Source of the DNA: Rhynchospora pubera
Taxonomy: Eukaryota > Streptophyta > Magnoliopsida > Poales > Cyperaceae
DNA length: 64,000 nt
Direction of reading: 5' to 3'
Assembly (NCBI GenBank): GCA_028095005.1
Contig: CM051460.1
Location: 188,216,742 to 188,280,741, forward strand
Part shown: positions 51,001 through 62,800 of the stretch, piece by piece
Position numbering within the stretch: position 1 is the first letter of the stretch
How the letters are laid out: the number at the start of each line of letters is the position of its first letter
The notes under the pieces: generated by a model
Database searches by the model: none
The model's input: only the letters and a program-made list of their open reading frames with translations
What the model was told of the DNA's origin: nothing
Program-made: the position numbers and the translations under genes

Positions 51001-52250
51001 CATACATTAAATGCCACCGATGCACTTCTACAAATAAAATCAATTCATCAAATTTGACCGTGAATCTATATTGACAAAACTTCACAAACAAGAGGGGTGA
51101 GGGAAGAGGCAATACCACTAGAACCTAAATTTTATTACTAGTAACAATTATCATCTATTCATTCGTTATAACAAATTTGCATCGTTGATGTTTAAGTAAA
51201 TGAAAACATTACAACTAATGGATACTGACAAATGATTGTCGAATACCTTTGTAAAATATTTGAGACAAACTCTACAGGACAAAGAAAGTATAGGATTTCA
51301 ATTTTCGGCATTGAATTGCCTCTCAGAGATTTGGTACATAACAATACAAGCTTATAGATAAAATAATTTGGAGCAAGTTTTAAAAACCTAGATCCACTTA
51401 TTTTAGATAAATTGATATCTCAACTGAGACATTAAACAAATAATCTTTTAAAGAAAATTGATTGCGATTTAGAAAAATACCTTGAAATTGAAGAGATAAC
51501 AATGGCAATGACGAAAGAACTTGTACTCGTGATGGAAATGCAAATCGCGAAGAAGCACAGTTAAATAGCACAGCGAAGGAGATCAATCAAGTATCAGTTT
51601 TCCATGACGAATAGATGAAACTCTTCATATCTGATCGTGACAAAAAGAGAGACACAATCCATTAGAGAAGTAGAGAGAATCATGCTTGATCGCATCCTCG
51701 GAGGAGAGATTGGGGATCTCGTTGTCTATAGTGAACGTGTATGTACCAAGCGTCAAGGTAGAAGTTGTTTCGAAGGTCAAAGAGGAGGTCTGGTCCTGCC
51801 ATGGCGATGTCAAGAAGAGAGAGATCAGATCTGGAAGGAGATGAAAATTGAGAGAGAGGTGTCTGAGCAAAATAGATCTGAACGAGAATGAAAGAGACAT
51901 TTGAGGGAGAGATCACGTGCACCCCACGTGAATACAGAGAGAATAGTGGGCTGGATGGGCTGGATGCACGAGGATGACAGGAATGGCAAGATTTAAGGAT
52001 GGTAGATAGGATATCCGTTATGATTGGGCTCCCCCTAGTTAATACAAAGTTCTATAGTTTTCTTTCTACTTCTTGAGTAAATTTAATAGCCTAGTAAAAA
52101 TGAGATTCCATCTCTCTAAACTTTCATACATAATATAAAAAATGTCTTTTTTTCTATCAATTTTAATGTAATCAGTCACATATTGGTCGACCGAACAACT
52201 CCGAAGTTTGACCTCGGCCCCCCTCGCCACCGAATCCTGACTTCGCCCCT
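48027..52250. mobile_element. Non-autonomous hAT-like element, 4.2 kb, with internal minisatellite
   Basis: The left end AGGGGCGGAGCCAG pairs with the right end CTGACTTCGCCCCT, a 14-bp terminal inverted repeat with two mismatches. The exact octamer GTTGAATA flanks it (48019-48026 and 52251-52258), as expected for hAT. The left third repeats GGGAGTATATA-type words irregularly. The centre is an 11-unit 99-bp tandem array. The right third has AT-rich sequence and a purine-rich block (51640-51900). No transposase motif is visible. Confidence 0.78.
49440..50510 (+). repeat. 99-bp minisatellite, 11 units
   Basis: The phrase TTGATATGTACTC or a close variant recurs at 49460, 49558, 49657, 49756, 49855, 49954, 50053, 50152, 50229, 50328 and 50425. 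Spacing is 97-99 bp except one 77-bp unit that has lost about 22 bases. Each unit has three ACTCCC/ACTCTC words and ends ATACCAAACACACCTG. Because 99 is a multiple of three, a frame stays open over several units (49657-49917), but its product is just the repeat and is not a credible protein. Confidence 0.92.
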
Positions 52251-52258
52251 GTTGAATA

Positions 52259-53246
52259 TGCAAGTAGTTTAATACACGACATATGGATCTTAAAAAGTTC
52301 TTCGCTATTACATATTCTTGGAGAAGGTTATTCTTTGTTTTTTGTCCTCTTTTAATTTGTTCAGCTTATAATTAGAGCTTTTTATTTTCATATATATATA
52401 TATATGTGTGTGTGTGTCAGGGCTTTTCATCCTCCTTGTTTTTCCTTCTTCTTGTTATCTATTCTATTATTCAAACTTTGATATAAAAATAAATCATAAC
52501 ATTTTAGTTTTTAACATTATATAAACCAATATTTTCAATACCATATCGGCACTTCTACTGGTCTGGTGATCGAAATTCGATATTTTCTGAAATTTTCTAG
52601 TACTTTCTCTCATCAAATCAGATACCGCTATTTTGATCACTACTATGGTACTGGTATTATCGGAAATTTCCAATAACCGATAGGGTATTGAAAATACTGA
52701 TATAAACGGATACGAGATCTGATCTCTTAATTTTTAGAAATCAGTCTAATTAATTCTCCTGTCAATAAATTATTAGATCGCCTGATTCTTGGTTATAATT
52801 ATACAACGCAAACGAAATATCGACTCATAAGTCATAATAACATTAGCATGTGCATGTTGTCAAACTTATTCTCATTTGTTAGCAACTAATTAGCATGGGG
52901 TCGCCATCGCGGCATCGCCTCAAACTTGTATATATGCGGGCCCCATGTCCCCCTTGGAGTCTTGGACAGTTGGAGTATTTGATCGAAAATTTAAATATCT
53001 TTATGTACACTAACACTACTCTTTGAGTTCAGATATACTAGAGTCTATAATATTTTTTAACCAATCATTTGCATTGGTTGTATGTGATGGAGAGTTTTAA
53101 TTGATTAATTAATGCAACCTAACGGCGCAAATATATTATCTGTTCGCTTGATTTCTTCGTAACTGAGGAGAAAAAAAATGACGTAGAAATATACCTCTTA
53201 TGGGCTACCAATATTATCGAAATTTAATATTTGACTAGTCATTAAG
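52259..53246. other. Intergenic with one ATACCGGTA-type MITE and TA/GT microsatellite
   Basis: A TATATATATATATG(TG)n tract lies at 52393-52417. The rest, apart from the MITE at 52513-52703, is unassigned AT-rich sequence. Confidence 0.45.
52513..52703 (+). mobile_element. ATACCGGTA-type MITE (copy 3)
   Basis: ATTTTCAATACCATATCGG at the left mirrors CCGATAGGGTATTGAAAAT at the right. Order and words match 26697-26872 (inverse) and the truncated 15945-16095. Non-coding. Confidence 0.65.
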
Positions 53247-53403
53247 CCGGTTTGAATCGTATGAGAATAGGAGGAATAACTTCTTCTTAAATGTAAATTT
53301 ATTATAAACAATTCAAACTCTTCATAAAGTTACACACACTTCCTAATACTTTCCGCCTAAAAATAACATATTCCCCTTATTCCTAAGCAATCCAAACGGA
53401 GCC
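53247..53403. mobile_element. MITE with GGCTCCGTTTGGAT ends (copy 4, inverted)
   Basis: The right end ATCCAAACGGAGCC is intact, the left (GCCGGTTTGAAT) is diverged. The interior ACAATTCAAACTCTTCATAA is the reverse of the family's GAAGAGTTTGGATTGT phrase. Confidence 0.65.
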
Positions 53404-53559
53404 TAAGTTTTGATCGTCCGTATTTTTTTTAGAGCCAGCGTTCTCGCCTAGTTTTGAGTTTTGTCAAATCATGCCATCCAATATTATTAAACCACAAACA
53501 ATGAAACCAAAGTGAACAAGAAAGTACTTAATTAACAGAAATTATAAGTGCCATCGGCA

Positions 53560-53810
53560 AATATACCATCCCAACCATCGCTAAATACAAAGTGAACATA
53601 TACACCAAACAAAGTGAACATATAAACGATCTAAGTGAACACTTACAAACAAATAAGTGTTGTCATCACTTGTTCAGGAGTTTACATGTATATTCAACTT
53701 ATTTTCATTGAACTTATTTGTTTGTATGTGTTCACTTAGATCGTCTATATGTTCACTTTATATTTAGCGATGGTTGGAATGATATATTTAATTAATATAT
53801 ATAAAAGTGA
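53560..53810. mobile_element. Foldback element, GTGAACA family (copy 3)
   Basis: The left end ATACCATCCCAACCATCGC mirrors the right end GCGATGGTTGGAATGATAT. AAAGTGAACATAT and CAAACAAATAAGT recur in both arms. This is the best-kept copy and shows the termini most clearly. The target site is AT-rich and the duplication unclear. Confidence 0.7.
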
Positions 53811-55808
53811 CACTCTATATAAATACTATTATTTAATTGAAATAATCATCAATGGCGAAGATAAGAGAGAATGCTTGTTGAAGGACCGTCAATAATCGGT
53901 GGAGTAGAAATCTAGTCGATGGCACTTCTCAATTTGACCTTGATTTTTTTTTTTTTATAATCAGTGAAATAGAAAAGGCAATAAAAAAATGTTGTTGGAG
54001 TAAAAAAATATTATTAAAAAGACAAAAAAAAATTGTCCTATCTAGGTAGGCATGCAGAGCCAGAAAGGGTTCGCATACAATATCATGATTGATATTAATT
54101 TGTTGGCTCTACAGAAATAATTAAATGTAAATTATAGATGTCAATAATAGAATATTTTTGTAGTTTTATAGGATTTAAATATGATTTTTTAAAAAATAAA
54201 CATATTACACAAAAAATATTAAGTAGTGTTTTATTTAAATAAAAAGGGGTGATATTCACACCATCTAGCCTTTAGGCCATGTAGATTTGTTAGTCCCTAC
54301 ATGTTCGGTTGAATAATATTGATATTAGTATTGATACTGGTATTGATAAATTATTTTTCTTTCTTTACATTATTTGTTTGTCGAATTAACCATTGTCATT
54401 GGATCTCTTTTTATAGTTTTGATAATTGTACATATATTTGATGAAAATTAATTAAATGTCCATTTTGCTATTAGAAAATTGTGTTACATGATACGTAAGA
54501 CTTGATCAAATATCTTTCAAATTAAGTGTAATCATAAATATCTTATTTTAAAATAAAATATCCAAAATTTTTTTAAAAAATTGAAATATTATTTGGTCGC
54601 TGTAAATATATTCCTATCCATACCATGCCTGCTGCGGTGCCAAATCTTTGTCGGATTGTGGGGGCCACAGTAAACGACGCAGCGTTAACTTATCATTTGT
54701 AGAGACAGATTAAGTGCTGTCTATGTAATGTGAAGATTAAAAACTGGAAAAATAGAGAGATCTGTCCCACATTTGGAGCTAGCTGCCAATTCAATTGCCT
54801 CCATGATTGCATCCCCTGATCCTTAGATAGATTGCCTCTATTATTGTTTTATTGCCAACAAAAATAACTGTGTGTGTCTTTAATAAAAAAAAATAATGTG
54901 TGTGTCCATAATTTTATATGCGCATACGTCCATGGATTAACGTCAAATCACCTGTTAGTTCAAAAGAGAAGAAAGAACATTATAAATAGATTATTTAATT
55001 CAAATAAATTCTCTCTCTCTCTCGGAGAGCAATTTATAAAAAGGATTTTTCTGCAAATTCAAAATTGCTTTATTTTCAAATATAATTAGGCAGACTATAT
55101 AAATATAAATAAAAAAATAAAATGACTAGGTAGTTCTGGCTGTATAATTAATCTGACTAACTAATAAGTAAATAAAAAGTATTGTTTTACGCTAGCTAAG
55201 TGTACAATAATGGACAAAAATTTTACAAAAAAAAATCATATTTGGATTGTGAAGAAAAATCACGAAAATCTCTATTATGAGTTAGCAAATTAAACTGTTC
55301 TGGAATTCAGATATGTTTGTCTAATGGAAATAATATTGAGATAGCAATATTCGTTAATCCGTCAAAAAAATAAAAACTCATGTTAAATATTATTCTTAAT
55401 CTGTATGTGGTCTAGTAGCTCAATATAAAAACTAGACTGACTTTTAAGAAGTCAAAAACTCATCAAGTCTGATATGCAATTAATTTCAAAATATGACGAC
55501 TATGATCTCCTCTTTATTTTAAAAAAAATTATACATTCTTACTTATTTTTCACTTTAGAACTCACCCAACCAATTTTCACCGAAACAATGCTTGATATTG
55601 ATACCGGTGTACCATTTGGACCACTCCCAAGTCCCAACAAACCACAAACGAGTTCAGTCTATTACTATTACTAGGTGGGGAAGGTACTTTGGTAGTACAC
55701 TATTACATACTACTCCCTTCTGAAGAAATTAACCATGGTCCTTGGTCAATGGTACAAAAATCTGGTCTGAAGAATTATCATTTAAAATCCTCACCGATTC
55801 GGCGCCAT
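53811..55808. other. AT-rich intergenic, no gene seen
   Basis: Long A/T runs, a CT microsatellite near 55010-55023. Open frames at 54874-55089 and 55474-55674 have no recognisable motif. Confidence 0.45.
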
Positions 55809-55816
55809 GTGATACA

Positions 55817-56155
55817 TAGGGGTGTCAAACGTTAAAGACGGAAGCGGAACAGGGTGTTCCGTTTTCCGTTCCGTTCCAACACGCGGAAATGAAATTCGTT
55901 CCGTTTCCGTTCCGTTTCGTAAAACGGAACAGAAATTGTTCCGTTTAGCCGTTCCGTTCCTTATTTTTCACTGATTTCAGCCTATTTTCCATTGATTTCA
56001 GTCATTTTTTGGTAAAACGAAACATTAACGTGCAATACCACCTGTTCCGTTTCCGTTCCGTTTTTGAAAACGTAACCAATTTTCCTTCCGTTTCCGTTCC
56101 GTTCTGGACGGAACGGAACGGAAACGTTCGAAACGGTACCAAATTGACACCCCTA
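55817..56155. mobile_element. hAT MITE with TAGGGGTGTCAA ends
   Basis: A 339-bp element has terminal repeats TAGGGGTGTCAA and TTGACACCCCTA, flanked by the exact 8-bp duplication GTGATACA (55809-55816 and 56156-56163). Subterminal regions are packed with TTCCGTTTCCGTTCCG words and their inverse. Non-coding. Confidence 0.9.
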
Positions 56156-56163
56156 GTGATACA

Positions 56164-56802
56164 TACTGCTACTTTTGTCCATTACCGGGTGATCTGCTGT
56201 GACTAAAATTCTAAATATATGGTCATGAATTTTATCAAACTTGAGTTCTCACATCAAACGATCGGCTACTTACATATTTTCCATTGTTAGATGATGAGAA
56301 TATCAAAGTCATTTTTTTTTCATATAATAGTTTATGAAAAATTACAATACTAATGGAAATAATCAGGATCATCAACACGGAAACTTACTAATAGTTACTA
56401 TACTAGGCATTCGAAGATAGTAACACGAAAGTATGAAATTCAACTTTCTCATACGTGATTCATAGCATTCAAACATTTCTATTTTTTTAAAAAAGGAATG
56501 ACATTTGCCGTATGTTTCACATAGTTAGAAATTTAGAATTGACAAATTTGGTGCGTAAAATGAAATATTAAATTATATAGAATTGAAAGTTAAAGCAATT
56601 TAATTATACATTCAACAATAGTTAAAAAAAAAGTGTTATAATTTTGTCATTAGTTTTGATAAAAATGTAGTCAAATCGAAATTTGAGTATTGCAGGATGT
56701 TCTATTTTGATATAAATTTTAATAAGTTCGGATTCATAGAAACTCAAATGATAATTATTATTATTAAACCCGTTGTGATATACTAGCTGGAATCATACAT
56801 TG
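56164..56802. other. Intergenic between two hAT MITEs
   Basis: AT-rich sequence without recognised gene or repeat. Confidence 0.4.
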
Positions 56803-56810
56803 ACCACGCA

Positions 56811-57078
56811 TAGGCCTGCAAAACGAAAAAAAATTGAGTAATTCCGTTCGTTTCGTTTTCAACTTGCGAAAAGAAATCTGGTTTCGTCTGGTATAGCGAA
56901 ACGATCAACGAAACAGCAAATAGTTTCGTCACAGTGTAATTTACGTAAATTTTAACCGTTTCGCACATTTTCGGCCCTACGAAACGATTAACGAAACAAA
57001 AATCAATTTCGTCGTCGAAACGAAACGGTTGACGAAACAAGGGTGTTTCGCCACCGTTGTCTACGTTAGACAGGCCTA
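56811..57078. mobile_element. hAT MITE with TAGGCCTG ends
   Basis: A 268-bp element has ends TAGGCCTG and CAGGCCTA, flanked by the exact 8-bp duplication ACCACGCA (56803-56810 and 57079-57086). It is dense in AACGAAAC and GTTTCGTC words, like the units at 9548-15386. Non-coding; the open frame across it is incidental. Confidence 0.88.
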
Positions 57079-57086
57079 ACCACGCA

Positions 57087-59516
57087 TAGCTAGGGGGTAT
57101 ATCTACGTAGGCCCACATCCTGACATGCACAATTGTGACTTGTGAGTATGATCCCTCCATTGTCAAACAGACCGGAAATATGATCAATATCCTCTGATCA
57201 GTTCTTGCTAAAATATGGACCTTCAAAGTTCAAAGGGTGCCTACGGGCGTATTGGCAAAAAAAAATAATAGTAATAAAAAGAAAGTTTATGGGATGAACT
57301 ACAAGTCCACAACCCAAAATAATGAAAAAGGAACATGGTTTTAGGCATAGAGTGAGATTTTTTTTTTAAAAAAAAATATTTACTAAAATTTTGTTTTTTC
57401 AAGGTAAAAAGCAATTGCCATGAAATAATTAATCTTAGTTGAGTTTGTGAACATCTCGATCACTCATGTTTTTCAATATAGTTTTTTTCCCTTTCTTTTA
57501 CAAATTTTCACATATAGACTGATTAAACGAAAAGAAATAAAGATGCATATAAACACTGGGACACTCAAGCTACTAATAGTCTGTTTCACACAATCACACC
57601 TACGACCATTTGCAAATTATGTTATTCAGTCATGTTTTAGTTCCATCACCTTATATGTATTCAAATTTGCATTAGTCTATAATCCAATAACACGCATTAA
57701 CGCATATTCAGATTTTGAATTCGTCTAGTACCTCATTTCGCCGCAAAAATCTATGCACACGTAACACAAAAGTGTGGATTAGCAAGAAAGTTTGGGGGTC
57801 AATTGAGATGTATTTTTTCATATAAAAATTACATACAATTTAGATAAAACATTACAATCATACTTGTACCATTCAAATACATTTTCCTTTTAAGATTACT
57901 TCTATACATCCTTAAAGAACCAAAAAATTTCAATAATTTTATGTACGATAAAGATCATTTAACAATTACTTATTTCGACAATTATATAATTAAATTAGAA
58001 TTTTAATTGAAATTCAACATTATAGATAAAAATTATCTGGTGCAGTATCATGTTTTAAAAAACAATGAGGCTTGGTTCGTGTTTAAATATTCATAAAGTA
58101 AGTTGAAACTTTTAAAGGTTTGGAAATTAACGACTCTTAATGCATCAGAACATAATATTCAAATTATAAAAAAAATCTTAATGTCGTGTCTACATATTTA
58201 ATTTTTTTATTTTCAAATTTATTTAAATTGATTTTAAAAAAATTACAATATTTATTCAAATAAATCATTATTAAATTCATGTCCTTTCTTTTTACAATTT
58301 AAACTTCTGCCTCCCTTACTGCATGATCCACTGATTTTTGGAGTGGAGAGGGACGAGAGAAACGCCAAACCAAGACCCAAGTACCCAACCAAACATGCAT
58401 GCCTCCCCATGTGAGGTCCTGCCTCGCTCTTTTACTAAAACCCTAACTTTCCGGACTAAATTAGCGGTGCTGGACTGCTGGTGCTGTATATATCTTTTGC
58501 AATTTGCATGGAGAAAGTAAGAGAAAGGGAAAGCAAAGTCTCTCTGTTGGCCAAAAGTAACACTGCTTTTGATTTTAGACAACTCATCTCCAATATTTGG
58601 TGTTGTGCGTGACGACTTGTTGCATTTGTCCCGTTACCCACCAATTTTTTTTTTAAATCTTGTACTTAAATTTTCCTACAGAATTAGTAGGTAAGTTTCA
58701 ATATTCTACATACTACTATGGTACAAAATCCCAGCACAACATACATTATAAAAAAAATAACAGCGATTAGTACCAATTGAAATTCTTGGATAAAAATTAG
58801 TCAATTGGCGTTTCTGAGGAGCCTCTATTTATTATCCAAATTAATATCCCGAATTCACGTACAAAATATTTCAGATGCTCAAAACATATCAAACATTAAA
58901 CAAAATATAGTTTCATTGAAATCCTAATATATTCAAACTTGGAGGTCTGACTGGCTCTGGCACACTACTTTAATAATCGAGGCTCATGTATACTTTAGAG
59001 ATCGTAGGATCAGATCAGAGTTTCGGATTAAATTAGCGGGCCAATGTGCTGATGTAATGCCAATACATGTGTTGCATTATTAGGTATTAAAACAAAAACC
59101 TTAAATTAATCATAAAAGTTGAGCGCAGACATCCCCACTACTAATTGCATCTCAAAAAGATGTCTTTCATAAGGACAACTAGCCTCTTGTGCTTTAATTA
59201 AAGTGCTATAGAGTGATGGATTTTGTTTAGTACTTTAGTAATATACAGATTTTTTTCCCCTATATATCTTTTTTTCATATACTGTACAAACAGACATATA
59301 AAATTTGGTGACTCCGGATAATTTAGATAATTATTGGCCTAGTGGTGGCGCAGTTTAACAATTGATCATGAATATAGGCTAACTTGGCAAAAGAAAATGA
59401 CAATGATTAGGCAAAAATGCAGAGGTTTGGATAGAAACTTTATAGGTGCACCGTGCACAACAGAAACCAAAAACGGATTTGATCTCTGCGTTTGGATCGT
59501 TGGAAGAAAGAAGAAG
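57087..59516. other. AT-rich intergenic, no gene seen
   Basis: No protein motif was found in frames of either strand. A less AT-rich island at 58310-58650 has short overlapping frames on both strands but no recognisable product. Confidence 0.45.
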
Positions 59517-59814
59517 GGCTGTGTTTGGATGGTGGGAAGTGGGAAGAAGGAATAAGGAATAAGGAATTTTTTTCAATAAATTTATTCCTAACCATCCAAA
59601 CTCTTCACAAAAGTTACACATTTCCCAATAAATTTACCCCTTCCCAATAAATTTCTTCTCTTCTTCCTTCTTCCTATCTTATTCTCAACACATCCAAACG
59701 GAGCCAAGAAGAAGGAAGAAGAAGAAAAAAAATTATAAACAATCCAAATTCTTCACAAAGTTACACACTTCCCAATACTTCTTCCCTTCTTCCCACACCT
59801 ATCCAAACGCACCC
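59517..59814. mobile_element. MITE with GGCTCCGTTTGGAT ends (copy 5, compound)
   Basis: It begins GGGCTGTGTTTGGAT, has an internal ATCCAAACGGAGCC end at 59692-59705, then a second partial copy ending ATCCAAACGCACCC at 59814. Read together it is two family members joined, or one inserted beside another. Confidence 0.6.
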
Positions 59815-62800
59815 TAAATCAAAAAGGTTAGAAAAATAAAGGAGACGATATATAATTAACACCTTTAAAATTAGATGAATTCATTCCAACTAGGAAAAAT
59901 TCGGATCAGTAATGTGATGCAGTGATGCTATCTATTGGCATTGACGTGCCAAAGATGAATAATTCACATTTTTTTCTCTCGCCGCAATATTTATCTGTAA
60001 GCTAAGATATAAATGTGTAACTATTCAATTTATTGAATATTATATGAGTTAAATAAACGGGTAAACATATTTTATCGACACCCACACAAACTTTTTGGGT
60101 AAATTGTTTTTGATAAAGGAAAAATACTAATTAAAAATTTGTTTCAATTTAATAATTCTGTGTTTACAGCTTTTTACCCTGTACATATGCCCTTAAGTAC
60201 TTCATAATCGATTTGGCTAAATTATTTGTAAAAACATCGGTATAGAACTCGCAATTTATGTGAAGTTCGGCAGTTATATATTCTCCAAAAGTTCTCGCGA
60301 CATAATTTTACTTGATGCATTTTTGTTTTGTATAGTGCATTAATTAACTTAACAGTCAAAATTGTTTCCAGATGCCAAACTACTTTTGCATATCAGGTTA
60401 TTAGATGCTCTAATTTCATGAAAACCGGGCACAAAATATATATGTTTTGGTAAATCATGAATATATTTTTTTTAGGTATACTGGACAGAGATGTAAATCA
60501 TGAATATTGTTTCACTAGTTGCACGGGACAATTAAAAATACTCGTACGTCATATATATCTTAAATAAAGAAAAATCAATAAATAAATCAAGAATTAGCAA
60601 GATGAGAAATATGATGGGTCCATGCAGTGCCATCACCTTTTCTATAATTAGTTTATTTTTTGTTATCCACAACAGTAAACGTCATTAGTTGGCGATTGAA
60701 AAGTGAAACAAAAATTAAAGTGAAAGATCATTTTATGTATTGGGGTCTGATGATAGTATTAAAAAAAAAACTTTACTAGATTGATCTTACTATATCTTAA
60801 ATTACTATATCACGTATATGGTGCATTAATATTGGAATAATAAACGAATTCATCCTCTGCTCATTGGCCAAACAGCAGTTTATTTATGGTTTATTTATTT
60901 TATTCTTGGCACACTACATGCTCTCATTATAAACTTCTGACGATATTACCAGGGTCAAAGCTCTTCCTAATCATGATGGATGCCCGGATTAAATTTACTA
61001 CAGTAGGTAAAAATAATGAAATATCAAAATATTACTGCATCAAGTCATAATAAGTCATGTCATGGTAAGGCAATGCTATTTCATAAGTTTTTTTTTTAAA
61101 AAAAAATCCTTGACAGTGTTTACTGTTTTATACGTTGCACGGGGCATTATGAAAGTGAGCTGCATGGCAGCATGGGACATGCATTCACATCGCGAATAAC
61201 AACCATGCATGATTATTAGTTATCTTGTGATAAACATATCTAATTGTAGACCTATAATTCTGTCTCTCCTTTTATTTTATTAAATTTCGGCTCTCTTGAT
61301 CGTGTATTTGTCAGGGTTAGAGGGAAGTAGGACCGGGGCAGAGAGATGGTCTCAATTGTAGGATAGTGGATTTTTAATTCATTGATTTTGATTCACTGAC
61401 CAATCAAGTATTTATATTCTTTGTTTTTTTATTATCATGTTTTTTTTTGTAAAAAGAAGATGTGAACATAATTTATATTTAATCCTTTTAACCTTTTGTA
61501 ATAAACCATGGACGGATCCAGAATTTAAATGATTACGAACATTAAAAACTCAGCCGTAAGCCCACTATCACAGTCCAATACCAACAGAATCATAGGTATA
61601 AATAAAATTTGAGCTATTTTTTTTTTTGTTCCAAAATTTGTAAAGAACTTCCTACTTGGGCTTTGAATTGTAAAAATTAAGTCTTGGCACAAATTATAAA
61701 AAAAAAATATGGAAGCTTAGTTATAAAGAATGAAATGTGGATGCTTAAAATATCGATATAAAAAGAATCAACAATTTCAATCATCAATTAAAAGTATCGC
61801 ATGATTCAAAGTAACAAGTTTACTATCTTGTTACTTTTTCTGGTGGAAAGGTAAGAAATATATAATAACATATGTAGGATATGATATTACTATGATTGGA
61901 AGATACCCTCTTTAATTAGTACTTTTCACCGCGAGACCGAATCACCGAAGTAAAAATTAACAAATCCTGATTGGAGCGGCTAGGTAGTAGTGCAGTACCA
62001 CAATGGTCCAGGCCAGAAATGAATGCAACCACTCCAAGTATTTACTAGCCACAGTTTCCCTATTGGCTTGATTCTTTTTACTGCACAACAGATCTGGTCA
62101 TTGAAACAAGTTCAGAACTGGATGAAAGAAATGCAATCATAGCTCTCTGTATGATTTTTTGTACCATCAGATCAGATGGCAGTGCTACTGAGTCCATACA
62201 ATGTACGAATTTGGTAGTGCATGCTTGCTTGATTGGGAACAAGCTAAAGATGATTGATAGACTTGTTGTGAGTGTAGCATGTTATGTTTTTGAATAAGAA
62301 TTCAATGATAGATAAGTGATCTATTACTGAGTATACTGGCACAGTTAAATGGGTTTTGGCACCTCGTCATTATCATCTCGCACGTCTCTAGATTCTTGAA
62401 TTAAAATGTCTTAAATTGTTTTTGGCATTGCATCATTCTTTTTTTTTTTTTTCTGATCATTGTGCTTTCTTTAACTGTAACCTTTCAAAAAGAATGGAAA
62501 AAGTGTGATTGGCAGAAACTTTATAATAATTTATTTAAATAATATTGTTGGATTTAACTAAATAAGTAATTCAGAGAAAAGCTAACATGAACATGGTAGC
62601 TGAGAGACTTTATGACAAAGGATATCCAGTGCTGGAAAAATATGTGGTTGAGAAACAAGAATCCAGCTACCTTATCAGAGACAGGAAAGCTACGTTGGCA
62701 TTTTCTCAATGCAAGTATTCATTGCAAAACATAGAGACTGCAACTTTAATTAGAGTTGTTGTCTGATCTATGCACCTATATAATCTTGGGCCCCTTTGGG

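Noticed and set aside
51625..51922. Overlapping open frames on both strands in the 4.2-kb hAT-like element
   Set aside because: Purine-rich low-complexity sequence gives frames on both strands; no motif of hAT transposase or any other family.
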